This document shows positions 34,589 through 46,056 of a stretch of 64,000 bases of DNA, in pieces. The notes beneath the pieces were generated by a model. It was not told where the DNA came from. It saw only the letters and a program-made list of their open reading frames with translations, and searched no databases. Position 1 is the first letter of the stretch. Every line of letters begins with the position of its first letter. This stretch comes from Pseudomonas sp. S35 (lineage in GTDB: Bacteria; Pseudomonadota; Gammaproteobacteria; Pseudomonadales; Pseudomonadaceae): positions 4,960,001 to 5,024,000 of the forward strand of contig NZ_CP019431.1 in the NCBI RefSeq assembly GCF_009866765.1, read 5' to 3'. The position numbers were made by a program, and so were the translations under genes.

Positions 34589-35557
34589 TCAGCCGCCGAT
34601 GATCTTCATGATGGTGGCACCACCCGAGAACGCCACTTCCTGTTTGTCGCCCAGGGCCTTCATCAGCAAGCCTTGCAGCGCCGGCAGTGCCTGGTGGCGC
34701 GGCTTGTCGAGCAGGTCGCCGACATAGTGGCGATTGCTCGACGACAGGCAGCCATGCAGCCAACCGGTGGACGACAGGCGCAACCGCGAACACGTACGGC
34801 AGAACGGCACGCTTTCGTTGGCAATGACGCCGAAGTAACCCTTGCCCGGCACCTCGTAGCGAACTGCAGTGGCGTCAACCGGGGCGTTGGCTTGTAGGTA
34901 TTCGTGATGTTCGCCGATCAGGCTGAGCAATTGCTGCAAGCTGACGAATTGCTGCAGGAACGCGTTGGAATCCTTGGCCAGGTGGCCCATGCGCATCAAC
35001 TCGATAAAGCGCAGCTCGTAGCCACGCTCCAGGCAGTAATCAAGCAGCGGCATCACTTGGTCGAGGTTCTGGCCGCGCAACGGCACCATGTTGACCTTGA
35101 TCTTGATTCCTGCGGCACGCGCCTGGTCCATGCCATCGAGCACGGTGGCCAGGTCGCCACCACGGGCGATGCTGCGGAAAGCGCCTGCGTCCAAGGTGTC
35201 GAGGGAGACGTTGATGCGCTTGATTCCGGCATCCACCAGCAACGGCAGTTTTCGCGCCAGCAACTGGCCGTTGGTGGTCAGGCTGATATCGCTGAGGCCC
35301 ATGCCACCGACGGCGCCCATGAAGGCTTCCAGCTTGGGGCTCACCAACGGCTCGCCACCGGTAATGCGCAGGCGGTCGATGCCCGCCGCTTCGATCAGGT
35401 AAGCCACGCCACGGGCCATGGCCTCGGCCGAGAGTTCGTCCTGGGCAGCCACCAGCCGCTTGCCGTTGGGCACGCAGTAGGTACACGCGTAATTGCAGGC
35501 TGAGGTCAGGCTGATCCGCAAATTGCGAAAACGCCTGCCTTGACGATCAACGATCAT
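34589..35557 (-). CDS. moaA: GTP 3',8-cyclase MoaA
   Basis: 322 residues. The radical-SAM cluster CNYACTYC is at residues 22-29. A C-terminal second 4Fe-4S site reads CRTC-N13-C. The protein ends in KIIGG, and a C-terminal Gly-Gly is essential in MoaA. It opens GTP to make the first intermediate of molybdenum cofactor. It sits alone, far from xdhC/mobA-like genes at 54-55 kb, which may belong to the same cofactor economy. Confidence 0.95.
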   Translation of the reverse strand: MIVDRQGRRFRNLRISLTSACNYACTYCVPNGKRLVAAQDELSAEAMARGVAYLIEAAGIDRLRITGGEPLVSPKLEAFMGAVGGMGLSDISLTTNGQLLARKLPLLVDAGIKRINVSLDTLDAGAFRSIARGGDLATVLDGMDQARAAGIKIKVNMVPLRGQNLDQVMPLLDYCLERGYELRFIELMRMGHLAKDSNAFLQQFVSLQQLLSLIGEHHEYLQANAPVDATAVRYEVPGKGYFGVIANESVPFCRTCSRLRLSSTGWLHGCLSSSNRHYVGDLLDKPRHQALPALQGLLMKALGDKQEVAFSGGATIMKIIGG

Positions 35558-35588
35558 GGATCACTCCGGCAGAGGATAATTCGGGCGC

Positions 35589-35618
35589 AGCAAAAGCTGA
35601 CTGATAAATCAGCTTTTA
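35589..35618. terminator. Possible terminator hairpin between moaA and TetR gene
   Basis: AAAAGCTGA-ctgataaa-TCAGCTTTT. Stem of nine bp with a short T tract on either strand; on the minus strand it follows the TetR gene. Confidence 0.5.
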
Positions 35619-35670
35619 GCAAGGTCCTTGCCTGAGTATATTCCTGGGGTACTACGCCTGGCAGTAAAGA

Positions 35671-36339
35671 TTACGACGCCGGCGTCTCAACGGGCGCAGA
35701 CTCGACGGCGGCTGGCTCGGTGCTGTGCTTGCGCTTGTTGCCCATGCGCACGCCGATGTCCATCAGGAACTGGAAGAAACCTTCCTGGTCTTCCAGCACA
35801 TTGCTCCAGAACGGCGAGTGGTACAGCGCTACGGCGCCATGCACCAACGCCCAGGCAGCGCAGTAGTGGAAGTAAGGCGGTACGTCTTCAAGCTTGCCTT
35901 CGCTGATGCGACCCTTGATCAGCAGGGTCAGGCGTTCGAAGTTCGAGGCGCGGATCTTGTGCAGTTCCTCGACCATCTCCGGCACTTGATGCCCTTTGAC
36001 CACCTTCTCTTCCAGGCGGTCGAACAGGCGGTAGCGCTGCGGGTCACGCATGCGGAATTCGAAGTAGGCGCGGGACAGAGCTTCCTTGTCTTTGTCGACA
36101 TCGGCCGAATGCAGCAGCTCGTTCAGGTCGCGCTCGTAGTCGAGCATCAGGCGCAGGTAAATCTCGGCCTTGGACTTGAAGTGCTTGTAGATCGTGCCTT
36201 TGCCGATACCCACGGCATCCGCGATCATCTCGACGGTGACGCTGTCTTCGCCTTGTTCGAGGAACAATTTGAGTGCGGTGTCGAGAATTTCCTGCTCACG
36301 GCGGCGAAATTCACGGACCTTACGGGGTTCTTTGTGCAT
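35671..36339 (-). CDS. TetR-family transcriptional regulator
   Basis: 222 residues from the ATG at 36339. Residues 10-60 are the TetR helix-turn-helix (REQEILDTALKLFLEQG; MIADAVGIGKGTIYKHFKSKAEIY); the remaining helical part is the ligand-sensing domain. The C-terminal 20 residues are a Pro/Glu-rich tail. Its location next to the sRNA rgsA and tatD matches P. aeruginosa gene PA2957. Ligand and targets unknown. Confidence 0.85.
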   Translation of the reverse strand: MHKEPRKVREFRRREQEILDTALKLFLEQGEDSVTVEMIADAVGIGKGTIYKHFKSKAEIYLRLMLDYERDLNELLHSADVDKDKEALSRAYFEFRMRDPQRYRLFDRLEEKVVKGHQVPEMVEELHKIRASNFERLTLLIKGRISEGKLEDVPPYFHYCAAWALVHGAVALYHSPFWSNVLEDQEGFFQFLMDIGVRMGNKRKHSTEPAAVESAPVETPAS

Positions 36340-36635
36340 GAGGAAGAGGTCTGCAAAGGTCGGGATAGGGAGGGTTGCGCAGGGCCACGAATACACGGCG
36401 ATACGATTTACCCAGTGCGAGGGATTATCCCGACTGAACGGTCGTTGGGCAACGCCTATGTGAACCCGCCACGCACTTTACTTTCAGAGCGCCAACGTTT
36501 TCATTCAAATCAGTCAGAAATAATACGCAACAACTAGGCCCGTGCACCGCCTCGATGAGAACTCAAGCGAAGCGCACGTATTCCAAATCTGTTTAAAAAA
36601 CGATCAGTCGTGACTGGACTGAATCAGATACTGAT

Positions 36636-36766
36636 CAATACTTGAACTGTCGGCGTGACATCTCCCCCAAGTGAAGCGCCGACCTGGGTACCGACGGACT
36701 GTGTGCCCTTGTTTTACTCCTAATGGTCTTAACCCGGATTCACCCCCCAGAACCCGGGTTTTTTTT
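36636..36766 (+). ncRNA. rgsA: RgsA small regulatory RNA (with RpoS-like promoter)
   Basis: Noncoding, plus strand, in the gap between the TetR gene and tatD, the position of rgsA (PA2958.1) in P. aeruginosa. A possible RpoS-type -10 (CAATACTT, 36636-36643) precedes a structured stretch of about 117 nt, ending in a strong terminator AACCCGGatt...AACCCGGGTTTTTTTT at 36731-36766. RgsA in P. aeruginosa is about 120 nt and RpoS-dependent, so size, promoter and location agree. I have not aligned it to the known sequence. Confidence 0.7.
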
Positions 36767-36787
36767 GCCTGTAATTTGACCGTGGGC

Positions 36788-37573
36788 CTACCCAGTAACG
36801 TGAGCCAAGGCAAACAGGCGCTTGAAGTTCTCGGTCGTCTGCTCGGCAAAGCGCTCGTAGGACTCACCGCGCAGCATCGCCAGGTAATCTGCCACATCCC
36901 GCACATACTCCGGCAGGTTCGGCTTGCCGCGATGGGGGATGGGCGCCAGGTAGGGCGAGTCGGTCTCCACCAGCAGGCGGTCGGCCGGGACCTGGCGCGC
37001 CACGTCACGCAGTGCGTCGGCGTTGCGGAAAGTCACGATGCCCGACAGGGAAATATAGAAACCCAGGTCCAGGGCAGCCTTGGCCATGTCCCAATCCTCG
37101 GTAAAGCAATGCAACACGCCCGCTTGGGGCAACGCCGCTTCGCGCAACAAGGTGAGCGTATCGGCACGGGCGCCACGGGTGTGGACGATCACCGGCTTGC
37201 CGGTCTGCTGGGCCGCTTGCAGGTGCAAACGGAAGGAGGCCTGCTGCAACTCGGCGGCCTCGGGCTCGTAGTGGTAATCCAGGCCGGTCTCGCCGATAGC
37301 CACGACACGCGGGTGGTTGAGCTCGCCCAGCAACCAGTCGAGGGCCGGAGCTTCGCCGGGCTTGAGGTCCAACGGGTGGATACCTACCGAGCAATCCACG
37401 TCGGCATAGCGTTCAGCCAGGGCTTTGACGTCGGCGGCGTTGTCGGCGCTGACGCCGATGCACAGGAAGTGCCCTACCCCGCGCTGGCGAGCAGCGTCCA
37501 GGGCTGCGTCGAGGGAGCCGCCGTGCTGGGCGAGGTCAAGGCGATCAAGGTGGCAATGGGAATCTACGAGCAT
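36788..37573 (-). CDS. TatD-family metal-dependent hydrolase
   Basis: 261 residues, beginning MLVDSHCHLDRLDL with the first metal motif HCHLD. Other TatD features: IGETGLDYH, VIVHTRGA, FTEDWDMAKAA, ETDSPYLAPIPHRGKPN. TatD-type enzymes are two-metal DNases/exonucleases of the amidohydrolase fold. In P. aeruginosa it lies next to pilZ and holB; here the pilZ gene is missing, with only 63 bp between this gene and holB. Confidence 0.9.
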   Translation of the reverse strand: MLVDSHCHLDRLDLAQHGGSLDAALDAARQRGVGHFLCIGVSADNAADVKALAERYADVDCSVGIHPLDLKPGEAPALDWLLGELNHPRVVAIGETGLDYHYEPEAAELQQASFRLHLQAAQQTGKPVIVHTRGARADTLTLLREAALPQAGVLHCFTEDWDMAKAALDLGFYISLSGIVTFRNADALRDVARQVPADRLLVETDSPYLAPIPHRGKPNLPEYVRDVADYLAMLRGESYERFAEQTTENFKRLFALAHVTG

Positions 37574-37636
37574 AGGAAATTACAACTTGAGTCTCGGAAA
37601 GTGTCTGGCCGACGATACACCCGTCGGCCACGGAAA

Positions 37637-39260
<1,624 letters not shown>

Positions 39261-39270
39261 TTAATCAGAG

Positions 39271-40380
39271 TCATTGCGGGCTTTGCGGCGCGGCGGTGTC
39301 CGGCGCGGGTTCAGCGGGCGGCGTAACGTCTACCGGCGGCTTAACCACTGGCGCCGGACTGGAGCGGTAATCGGCGCGGCGCTTGAGCTGAAACTCACGG
39401 ACGGCGGCGTTGTGCGCATCCAGGTTATCGGAAAAAATATGGCTGCCATCGCCACGGGCGACAAAATACAGGCTGCTGCCCGGCACCGGGTTCAACGCGG
39501 CATGGACGGCCTCGCGCCCAACCATCGCGATCGGCGTCGGCGGCAACCCCGCGATCATGTAGGTGTTGTAAGGGTTGGCTTCCTTGAGATGAGCACGGGT
39601 CAACTTGCCGTTGTAACGCTCACCCAGGCCATAGATAACCGTGGGATCAGTCTGCAATAGCATGCCGATCTTCAGGCGGCGGACGAACACACCGGCAATC
39701 TGGCCGCGCTCTTGCGGCACACCGGTCTCTTTCTCGACCAGGGAGGCCATGATCAGCGCTTGATAAGGGTCAGTGTAAGGCGCGTCGGCGGCGCGCTTGC
39801 TCCACTCCTGGGCGAGTACGTCGTCTAGGCGGTTGTAGGCTTTTTTCAGGAACTCAACGTCGGTCATGCCGCGCACGAAACGGTAGGTGTCGGGGAAGAA
39901 CCGCCCTTCGGGGAACACGCCGGGGTGGCCGAGCTTCTCCATCACTTCGCTGTCAGTCAGGCCTGAGAGGCTCTGTACGATCTTTTCATGCTTGGCCAGG
40001 GCCGAGCGCACTTGGCGAAAGTTCCAGCCTTCCACCAGCGTCAGGCTGTATTGCACCACTTCGCCACGCTGCCACTGGCCGATCAGGCCTTCGGCGGTCA
40101 TGCCAGGCGTCATGCGGTATTCGCCGCTGTGCAGTGGCTGGCCGTCGAGGTTGAAGCGCCAATACAGGCGCAGCCAGAACGCGCCATCGAGCACGCCGTC
40201 GGCTTCGAGGCGGTTAAACGTCCCGGTAGGGGTCGCCCCTGCCGGTACATCGAGCAACTGCTCCTGCGTCAGATTCAGCGGCTGCTTCAAGGCCGCATCG
40301 TATTTCCAGGCAGAAAAGCCCGCCAGCAACGCTGCCGAGAACAGACCGATCAGCAGCAGTACAACCAGTTTTCGTATCAA
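39271..40380 (-). CDS. mltG: Endolytic murein transglycosylase MltG
   Basis: 369 residues if the TTG at 40380 is used, giving MIRKLVVLLLIGLFSAALLAG, an N-terminal signal anchor; the frame continues to 40437 inside pabC. LysM-like part near residues 40-110 and catalytic YceG domain with VEGWNFRQVR, MASLVEKETG (catalytic Glu in LVEKE), DPTVIYGLG and IAGLPPTPI. MltG cuts glycan strands at the inner membrane to set their length. The C terminus is Pro-rich. Confidence 0.88.
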   Translation of the reverse strand: MIRKLVVLLLIGLFSAALLAGFSAWKYDAALKQPLNLTQEQLLDVPAGATPTGTFNRLEADGVLDGAFWLRLYWRFNLDGQPLHSGEYRMTPGMTAEGLIGQWQRGEVVQYSLTLVEGWNFRQVRSALAKHEKIVQSLSGLTDSEVMEKLGHPGVFPEGRFFPDTYRFVRGMTDVEFLKKAYNRLDDVLAQEWSKRAADAPYTDPYQALIMASLVEKETGVPQERGQIAGVFVRRLKIGMLLQTDPTVIYGLGERYNGKLTRAHLKEANPYNTYMIAGLPPTPIAMVGREAVHAALNPVPGSSLYFVARGDGSHIFSDNLDAHNAAVREFQLKRRADYRSSPAPVVKPPVDVTPPAEPAPDTAAPQSPQ

Positions 40381-40381
40381 C

Positions 40382-41197
40382 TCAAATATCCAATAGTGCG
40401 CGAACAATGCCCTGCAGTTTACGGGTGAGCGGCCCAACCGACCAGCTCATCGCAGCGCACCCACGGACCGGCCAAATGCCATATACGCTGTTGCATACGA
40501 AGACTTCGTCGGCCTGCTGCAATTGCTCGACATTGATGTCGGCCACGGCCACCGGGACCCCCAGGGCGCGCGCCTGGGCCAGGACCTCGGCGCGCATCAC
40601 GCCCGCAACACCACAACGCTGTAGATCGGCGGTTAGTAACAAGCCATTACGCACGAGAAACAGATTGCTGAATACGCCCTCAATGACGCGCCCAGACATA
40701 TCCAGCATCAAACCTTCGGCATATTCGGCATCTTGCCACTCGGCGCGGGCGATCACCTGCTCCAGGCGATTGAGGTGTTTGAGCCCAGCCAAGAGCGGCT
40801 GCTCGGCCAAGCGGGTCGCACACGGAAACAGGCGGATGCCGTCGACTTCATGCGCGTGGGGGTAGGTCGCTGGCGGACTGCCCTGCAAGATACGCCGCAC
40901 CGGCGCGCCGGGATTGAGGCCATAACCGCGCAAGCTATCGCCACGAGTGAGGATCAATTTGAGGACACCGTCGCCAAGGGCAGCGGCGTAGGCCAGCACT
41001 TCGCTGCGGATCAACCCGTGATCAGCCGTTAAGGCCAGCCGCTTGCTGCCCTCATCGAGGCGATGCAGATGGCGGTCGAGCAGCACGGGCTGCCCGGCCT
41101 TGACGGCGATGGTCTCGAACAGCCCATCGCCATATGCCAGGCCGCGATCTTTCAGGGGCACACTGTCCGCTGGCTGACCGTCGACCCAGCTGTGCAT
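40382..41197 (-). CDS. pabC: Aminodeoxychorismate lyase
   Basis: 271 residues. ATG at 41197 overlaps the fabF stop codon (TGATG). Fold-type IV PLP enzyme with LKDRGLAYGDGLFETI and the PLP lysine in GLKHLNRLEQVIARAEW; the ending has VFVCNSVYGIWPV typical of PabC. It releases pyruvate from aminodeoxychorismate to form p-aminobenzoate for folate. Located in the fatty-acid block as in other gamma-proteobacteria. Confidence 0.95.
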   Translation of the reverse strand: MHSWVDGQPADSVPLKDRGLAYGDGLFETIAVKAGQPVLLDRHLHRLDEGSKRLALTADHGLIRSEVLAYAAALGDGVLKLILTRGDSLRGYGLNPGAPVRRILQGSPPATYPHAHEVDGIRLFPCATRLAEQPLLAGLKHLNRLEQVIARAEWQDAEYAEGLMLDMSGRVIEGVFSNLFLVRNGLLLTADLQRCGVAGVMRAEVLAQARALGVPVAVADINVEQLQQADEVFVCNSVYGIWPVRGCAAMSWSVGPLTRKLQGIVRALLDI

Positions 41198-42441
41198 CAC
41201 TCGGCGAACCGGCGGAACACCAGGGAACCGTTGGTGCCCCCAAACCCGAACGAGTTGGAGATCGCTACGTCGATCGGCATCGGCTGCGGCTCATGCGGCA
41301 CGAAGTTCAGGTCGCAGCCTTCGTCCGGCTCATCCAGGTTGATGGTCGGCGGAGCGACCTGGTCCTTGATGGCCATCACACTGAAGATCGCCTCGACCGC
41401 GCCCGCCGCCCCCAACAGGTGACCGGTCATGGACTTGGTGGAGCTGACCGCCAGCTTGTAGGCGTGTTCGCCGAACACCGACTTGATGGCCTCGGCTTCC
41501 GCCAGGTCACCGGTGGGAGTCGAAGTGCCATGGGCGTTGATGTACTGCACCTGGTCGACGTTGACCTTGGCATCACGCAGGGCATTGGTGATGCAACGCG
41601 CAGCGCCAGCACCGTCAGACGGTGGTGAGGTCATGTGGTAGGCGTCGCCGCTCATGCCAAAACCGATCAGCTCGGCGTAGATGGTGGCACCACGCGCCTT
41701 GGCGTGCTCCAACTCTTCCAGCACCAGCGCACCGGCGCCGTCGGACAGTACGAAACCATCACGGCCCTTGTCCCACGGACGGCTGGCACGGGTCGGCTCG
41801 TCGTTGCGGGTCGACAGTGCGCGCGAGGCGCCGAAGCCGCCCATGCCCAGGCCGCAGGCGGCCATTTCGGCGCCGCCGGCGATCATCACGTCGGCTTCGT
41901 CATAGGCGATGTTGCGCGCCGCCATGCCGATGCAGTGCGTACCCGTGGTGCACGCCGTGGCAATGGCGTAGTTAGGTCCCTGTGCACCCAAGTGGATGGA
42001 CAGGAAACCGGAAATCATATTGATGATCGAGCCAGGCACGAAGAACGGTGAAATTCGACGAGGGCCCGAATCATGCAGCGTGCGGCTGGTTTCTTCGATA
42101 TTGGTCAAACCGCCAATACCCGAACCCATGGCCACGCCGATGCGTTCACGGTTGGCGTCGGTGACTTCCAGGCCGGCATTACGCACTGCCTGAAAACCGG
42201 CTGCCAGGCCGTATTGAATGAACAGGTCGAGTTTGCGGGATTCTTTGACCGAGAGATATTCCTCGACATTGAAACCCTTTACCGAGCCGCCAAAACGGGT
42301 GGAATAGGCAGAAAGGTCCGTGTGTTCGATCAGACCAATACCACTGCGGCCAGCCAGAATGCCCTGCCAACTGCTCGGCACATCCGTACCCAGTGGCGAC
42401 AACATACCCATACCGGTGACTACGACGCGTCTACGCGACAC
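41197..42441 (-). CDS. fabF: 3-oxoacyl-ACP synthase II
   Basis: 414 residues, usual length. Opens [18 protein letters not shown]; catalytic Cys in ACTTGTH, His in NAHGTSTP and His in [14 protein letters not shown]. Elongates acyl-ACP by condensing with malonyl-ACP. A terminator-like hairpin separates it from acpP upstream, and it is followed by pabC with overlapping stop/start. Confidence 0.95.
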   Translation of the reverse strand: MSRRRVVVTGMGMLSPLGTDVPSSWQGILAGRSGIGLIEHTDLSAYSTRFGGSVKGFNVEEYLSVKESRKLDLFIQYGLAAGFQAVRNAGLEVTDANRERIGVAMGSGIGGLTNIEETSRTLHDSGPRRISPFFVPGSIINMISGFLSIHLGAQGPNYAIATACTTGTHCIGMAARNIAYDEADVMIAGGAEMAACGLGMGGFGASRALSTRNDEPTRASRPWDKGRDGFVLSDGAGALVLEELEHAKARGATIYAELIGFGMSGDAYHMTSPPSDGAGAARCITNALRDAKVNVDQVQYINAHGTSTPTGDLAEAEAIKSVFGEHAYKLAVSSTKSMTGHLLGAAGAVEAIFSVMAIKDQVAPPTINLDEPDEGCDLNFVPHEPQPMPIDVAISNSFGFGGTNGSLVFRRFAE

Positions 42442-42515
42442 AGCACTCTCCTTTTTCTAATGACGACACTTTGCTTCAGAGCTTACTTTTCATCGGCGCT
42501 ACTTTTCATAGACGC

Positions 42516-42556
42516 TAAAGAAAAAACCGCACGCCGTTACAGCAGTGCGGTTTTTC
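42516..42556 (-). terminator. Terminator/attenuator between acpP and fabF
   Basis: On the minus strand, ACCGCAC-tgctgtaacggc-GTGCGGT followed by TTTTTTC. Probably lets abundant acpP mRNA end here while some transcripts read into fabF. Confidence 0.75.
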
Positions 42557-42584
42557 CCCAACAGCAAGCGACGACTACAAACTA

Positions 42585-42821
42585 TTACGCCTGGTGGTTC
42601 GTAACGTAGTCGATAGCAGCTTGAACAGTAGTGATTTTTTCAGCTTCTTCGTCCGGGATTTCGGTCTCGAATTCCTCTTCCAGAGCCATCACCAGCTCAA
42701 CGGTGTCAAGGGAATCGGCACCCAGGTCTTCTACGAAGGAAGCAGTGTTGACCACTTCTTCTTCTTTGACGCCCAGTTGCTCGGCAACGATTTTCTTGAC
42801 GCGCTCTTCGATGGTGCTCAT
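42585..42821 (-). CDS. acpP: Acyl carrier protein
   Basis: 78 residues, acidic, with the phosphopantetheine-attachment serine in [19 protein letters not shown] (Ser37). Carries growing acyl chains in fatty-acid synthesis. Must be activated by a 4'-phosphopantetheinyl transferase; pcpS is in this window at 60.9 kb. Its promoter is visible upstream and a terminator follows the gene. Confidence 0.98.
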   Translation of the reverse strand: MSTIEERVKKIVAEQLGVKEEEVVNTASFVEDLGADSLDTVELVMALEEEFETEIPDEEAEKITTVQAAIDYVTNHQA

Positions 42822-42872
42822 ACCTTGTTTAACTCCTAATGGACAAATTCAGGCAGCTGGCCAGTGGGTAAG

Positions 42873-42900
42873 TGTATAGAAAGCCTTTTCAGCTTTTCAA
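42873..42900 (-). promoter_or_regulatory. acpP promoter
   Basis: Minus strand -35 TTGAAA (42895-42900), 16-bp spacer, -10 TATACA (42873-42878). About 50 bp ahead of the acpP ATG. Confidence 0.6.
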
Positions 42901-43012
42901 CTGAAAGCTTCACCCTGTACCCGCCTGACCACCTGTCTATAAATTAAGTTGCAGCTTTATAACGGATTTTAGACAGCTCGTATGACATTTTTTTGAAGCG
43001 ATCCGTCACAAT

Positions 43013-43756
43013 TTAACTCATGTACATCCCGCCGTTCACCGGGATTGTAGCCCCAGTCACGTATGCCGCACCGTCTGATGCCAGGAAAGTGACCACATTC
43101 GCGATCTCTTGAGCCTGGCCCAGGCGGCCCAGCGGAATCTGCGTCAGCAAGCCTTCACGCTGCGCTTCTGGCAGCTCGCGGGTCATATCGGTGTCGATGA
43201 ACCCTGGGGCCACCGAGTTGACCGTAATCGACCGCGAGCCGACTTCACGTGCCAAAGCACGGCTGAAACCTTCCAGACCGGCCTTAGCGGCTGCGTAGTT
43301 TACTTGGCCTGCGTTGCCCATGGCACCCACTACGGAGCCAATATTGATAATTCGACCCCAACGCGCCTTGGTCATGCCGCGCAAAACACCCTTGGACAGG
43401 CGGAACAGACTGTTCAGGTTGGTATCGACTACGTCGTACCACTCGTCGTCTTTCATGCGCATCATCAGGTTATCGCGGGTGATACCGGCATTGTTCACCA
43501 GAATCGCCGGTGCGCCGAACTGTGCGGTGATTTCAGCCAGTACCGCAGCCACGGACTCATCGCTGGTCACATTCAGCTCAAGGCCGGTGCCTTGAACGCC
43601 GTTTTCCTTGAGGGTCGCGGCGATACGCTCAGCGCCCGACGCGGAAGTGGCGGTGCCGATCACAACGGCGCCCTGACGGCCCAGTTCCAGGGCGATCGCC
43701 TGGCCGATGCCACGGCTAGCGCCGGTAACCAGTGCAACTTTACCTTGCAGACTCAT
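43013..43756 (-). CDS. fabG: 3-oxoacyl-ACP reductase
   Basis: 247 residues. NADP motif TGASRGIGQAIALELG, catalytic Ser in IGSVVGAMG, Tyr and Lys in YAAAKAGLEGFSR, C-terminal IPVNGGMYM. Reduces 3-oxoacyl-ACP in each elongation round. Twenty-four bp separate fabD and fabG; 191 bp with the acpP promoter separate it from acpP. Confidence 0.97.
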   Translation of the reverse strand: MSLQGKVALVTGASRGIGQAIALELGRQGAVVIGTATSASGAERIAATLKENGVQGTGLELNVTSDESVAAVLAEITAQFGAPAILVNNAGITRDNLMMRMKDDEWYDVVDTNLNSLFRLSKGVLRGMTKARWGRIINIGSVVGAMGNAGQVNYAAAKAGLEGFSRALAREVGSRSITVNSVAPGFIDTDMTRELPEAQREGLLTQIPLGRLGQAQEIANVVTFLASDGAAYVTGATIPVNGGMYMS

Positions 43757-43780
43757 GCAGGCTTCTCCTAAGTTCAGGGT

Positions 43781-44719
43781 TCAGGCCAGCGCCGCACGAG
43801 CGGCAGCGAAGGCATCTGGGGTGTTGAGGTTGGCGGTCGACACGCCGTCGGCGCAACGCTTGTTCAGGCCAGCAAGGACTTTGCCCGGGCCGCACTCGAC
43901 CAGCTCGGTCGCGCCATTGGCGGCCAGAGTCTGGACCGACTCAACCCAGCGTACTGGCTTGTACAGCTGCTCCAGCAGGTCGCGCTTGAGGGTGTCGAGG
44001 TCGGCGGCCACGGCCGCGCTGACGTTCTGCACCAGCGGGATCTGTGGCGCCTGCCAGTTGATGGCGGCGATGGACTCGGCAAAGCGCTCAGCCGCCGGAC
44101 GCATCAGCTCACAGTGCGACGGCACGCTCACCGGCAACGGCAATGCACGCTTGGCCCCACGGGCCTTGCAGCCTTCGATGGCACGCTCGACTGCCGCCTT
44201 GGCACCGGCGATTACCACTTGGCCAGGGGAGTTGAAGTTCACCGCGCTAACAACTTCGCCCTGTGCCGCTTCGGCGCAGGCTTCGATCACCACCGCATCG
44301 TCCAGGCCCAGGATAGCGGCCATGCCGCCCTGCCCGGCCGGAACGGCTTCTTGCATCAGTTGGCCACGACGCTCGACCAGCTTGACCGCTTCTGCGAGGG
44401 TCAGGCTGCCCGCCGCCACCAGGGCGCTGTATTCGCCCAGGCTGTGACCGGCCACGAATGCCGGGCGCGCGCCGCCTTCGGCCAGCCACAAGCGCCACAG
44501 GGCGATCGAAGCGGTCAGGATGGCCGGCTGGGTTATATCGGTCTGATTGAGCTGCTCTTGCGGCCCTTGCTGTGTCAGCGCCCACAGGTCGTAACCCAGG
44601 GCCTCGGAAGCTTCCTTGAAAGTGTCCAGGATCAGCGGGTATTGCGCGCCCAGCTCGGCCAACATGCCGAGGGACTGCGAACCCTGCCCTGGAAAGACGA
44701 ATGCGAGGGATGTAGACAT
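43781..44719 (-). CDS. fabD: Malonyl-CoA-ACP transacylase
   Basis: 312 residues from the ATG at 44719 (AGGGG upstream); an extension to 44761 lacks support. FVFPGQGSQ near the start, the catalytic Ser in GHSLGEYSALVAAG (about residue 92) and C-terminal conserved VSVPSHCELMRPA. Transfers malonyl from CoA to ACP. Operon partner of plsX upstream and fabG downstream. Confidence 0.97.
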   Translation of the reverse strand: MSTSLAFVFPGQGSQSLGMLAELGAQYPLILDTFKEASEALGYDLWALTQQGPQEQLNQTDITQPAILTASIALWRLWLAEGGARPAFVAGHSLGEYSALVAAGSLTLAEAVKLVERRGQLMQEAVPAGQGGMAAILGLDDAVVIEACAEAAQGEVVSAVNFNSPGQVVIAGAKAAVERAIEGCKARGAKRALPLPVSVPSHCELMRPAAERFAESIAAINWQAPQIPLVQNVSAAVAADLDTLKRDLLEQLYKPVRWVESVQTLAANGATELVECGPGKVLAGLNKRCADGVSTANLNTPDAFAAARAALA

Positions 44720-44845
44720 GTAACAAGCCCCTAATGATCTGGTCGTCAAAAATGCGCGCACCGACGATGGGAGCGCACGAAACTGACAGATTGGATGGTC
44801 AATTGAACTGGCCGGTCACATTTAAGCACTCCCAGGCCAATTCGC

Positions 44846-45856
44846 CTAAGGCAACAGGTCCTCAAGACGGCCGTGCAAACGTTGCGGCAAGTTTTCCTGG
44901 ATCTCGATCAACGCCCGCGCGATCGCGCTTTGAAAGCCCTCCACACCCGCCGAACCGTGGCTTTTCACCACAATGCCCTGCAACCCGAGGAAGCTCGCGC
45001 CATTATGTCGCGCCGGGGCCAGGTCGGCCTGCAGGACCCGCATCAACGGCAACGCCAAGGCACCGACGAAGCGCGATGCCAGGTTGCGCCTGAACAACGT
45101 CTCGATGCGCGCGGCGATCATGGTCGCCAGGCCTTCACTGGATTTAAGCAAGATATTGCCGACAAACCCGTCGCACACCACCACATCCGCTTCGCCGCGG
45201 TACAAACCGTCACCTTCGACAAAACCGATGTAGTTCAAGCCCCGCGCGCCTTGCAGCAAAGTGGCGGCAAGCTTGACCTGCTGGTTGCCCTTGATGTCCT
45301 CGGTACCGATATTCAGCAAGGCCACACGCGGCCGCGCCACGCCCAGCGCTTCGGCGGCCACCGAGCCCATCACGGCGAACTGGAACAAGTGCTCGGCACT
45401 GCAATCCACGTTCGCGCCCAGGTCCAGCAACTGGCAGTAGCCTTTCTGTGTCGGAATCGCCGCGACCATCGCCGGCCGGTCAATGCCGGGCAACGTCTTG
45501 AGCACATGCCGCGACAACGCCATCAATGCCCCGGTATTACCGGCACTGACACAGGCCTGCACCTTGCCATCACGCAGCAACTCCAAGGCCACCCGCATTG
45601 AGGAGTCAGGTTTGCCACGCAGGGCCGTCGCCGGCTTGTCATCCATGCTGATGGTTTCGCTGGCTGACGTAATCGTCAGGCGCGCGCGATCCACAACCGG
45701 ATGGCTGGTAATCAATTCTTCAAGGAGTGAGGGTTGACCGACGAGGGTCAGGTGCAGCGAGGGCGTAGCAATCAGGCTGGCAATGCAGGCCTGAACAATG
45801 CTGCGGGGACCGAAGTCCCCGCCCATTGCGTCAATCGCGATGACTTGAGCAGACAA
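44846..45856 (-). CDS. plsX: Phosphate acyltransferase PlsX
   Basis: 336 residues from TTG. Opens [20 protein letters not shown], with [13 protein letters not shown] and [12 protein letters not shown] characteristic of the family. Converts acyl-ACP to acyl-phosphate at the start of phospholipid synthesis. Its start lies 4 nt after the rpmF stop. Confidence 0.95.
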   Translation of the reverse strand: MSAQVIAIDAMGGDFGPRSIVQACIASLIATPSLHLTLVGQPSLLEELITSHPVVDRARLTITSASETISMDDKPATALRGKPDSSMRVALELLRDGKVQACVSAGNTGALMALSRHVLKTLPGIDRPAMVAAIPTQKGYCQLLDLGANVDCSAEHLFQFAVMGSVAAEALGVARPRVALLNIGTEDIKGNQQVKLAATLLQGARGLNYIGFVEGDGLYRGEADVVVCDGFVGNILLKSSEGLATMIAARIETLFRRNLASRFVGALALPLMRVLQADLAPARHNGASFLGLQGIVVKSHGSAGVEGFQSAIARALIEIQENLPQRLHGRLEDLLP

Positions 45857-45860
45857 GTGA

Positions 45861-46043
45861 TTACTCGTCAGCGCCCTTGTCGATCACTTTACGGCCACGG
45901 TATACGCCTTCTGGCGATACGTGGTGACGCAGGTGAATTTCACCGGTGGTTTTTTCTACAGACAGAGTGCTCGCCGTCAGGGCATCGTGCGAACGACGCA
46001 TGTCACGGGCGGAACGGGATTTTTTGTTCTGCTGAACAGCCAT
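45861..46043 (-). CDS. rpmF: 50S ribosomal protein L32
   Basis: 60 residues, [20 protein letters not shown], the usual L32 sequence including [17 protein letters not shown]. Present between yceD and plsX as in most gamma-proteobacteria, linking ribosome and lipid synthesis. No cysteine zinc cluster, as in pseudomonad L32. Confidence 0.97.
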   Translation of the reverse strand: MAVQQNKKSRSARDMRRSHDALTASTLSVEKTTGEIHLRHHVSPEGVYRGRKVIDKGADE

Positions 46044-46056
46044 AATTGATTAACTC

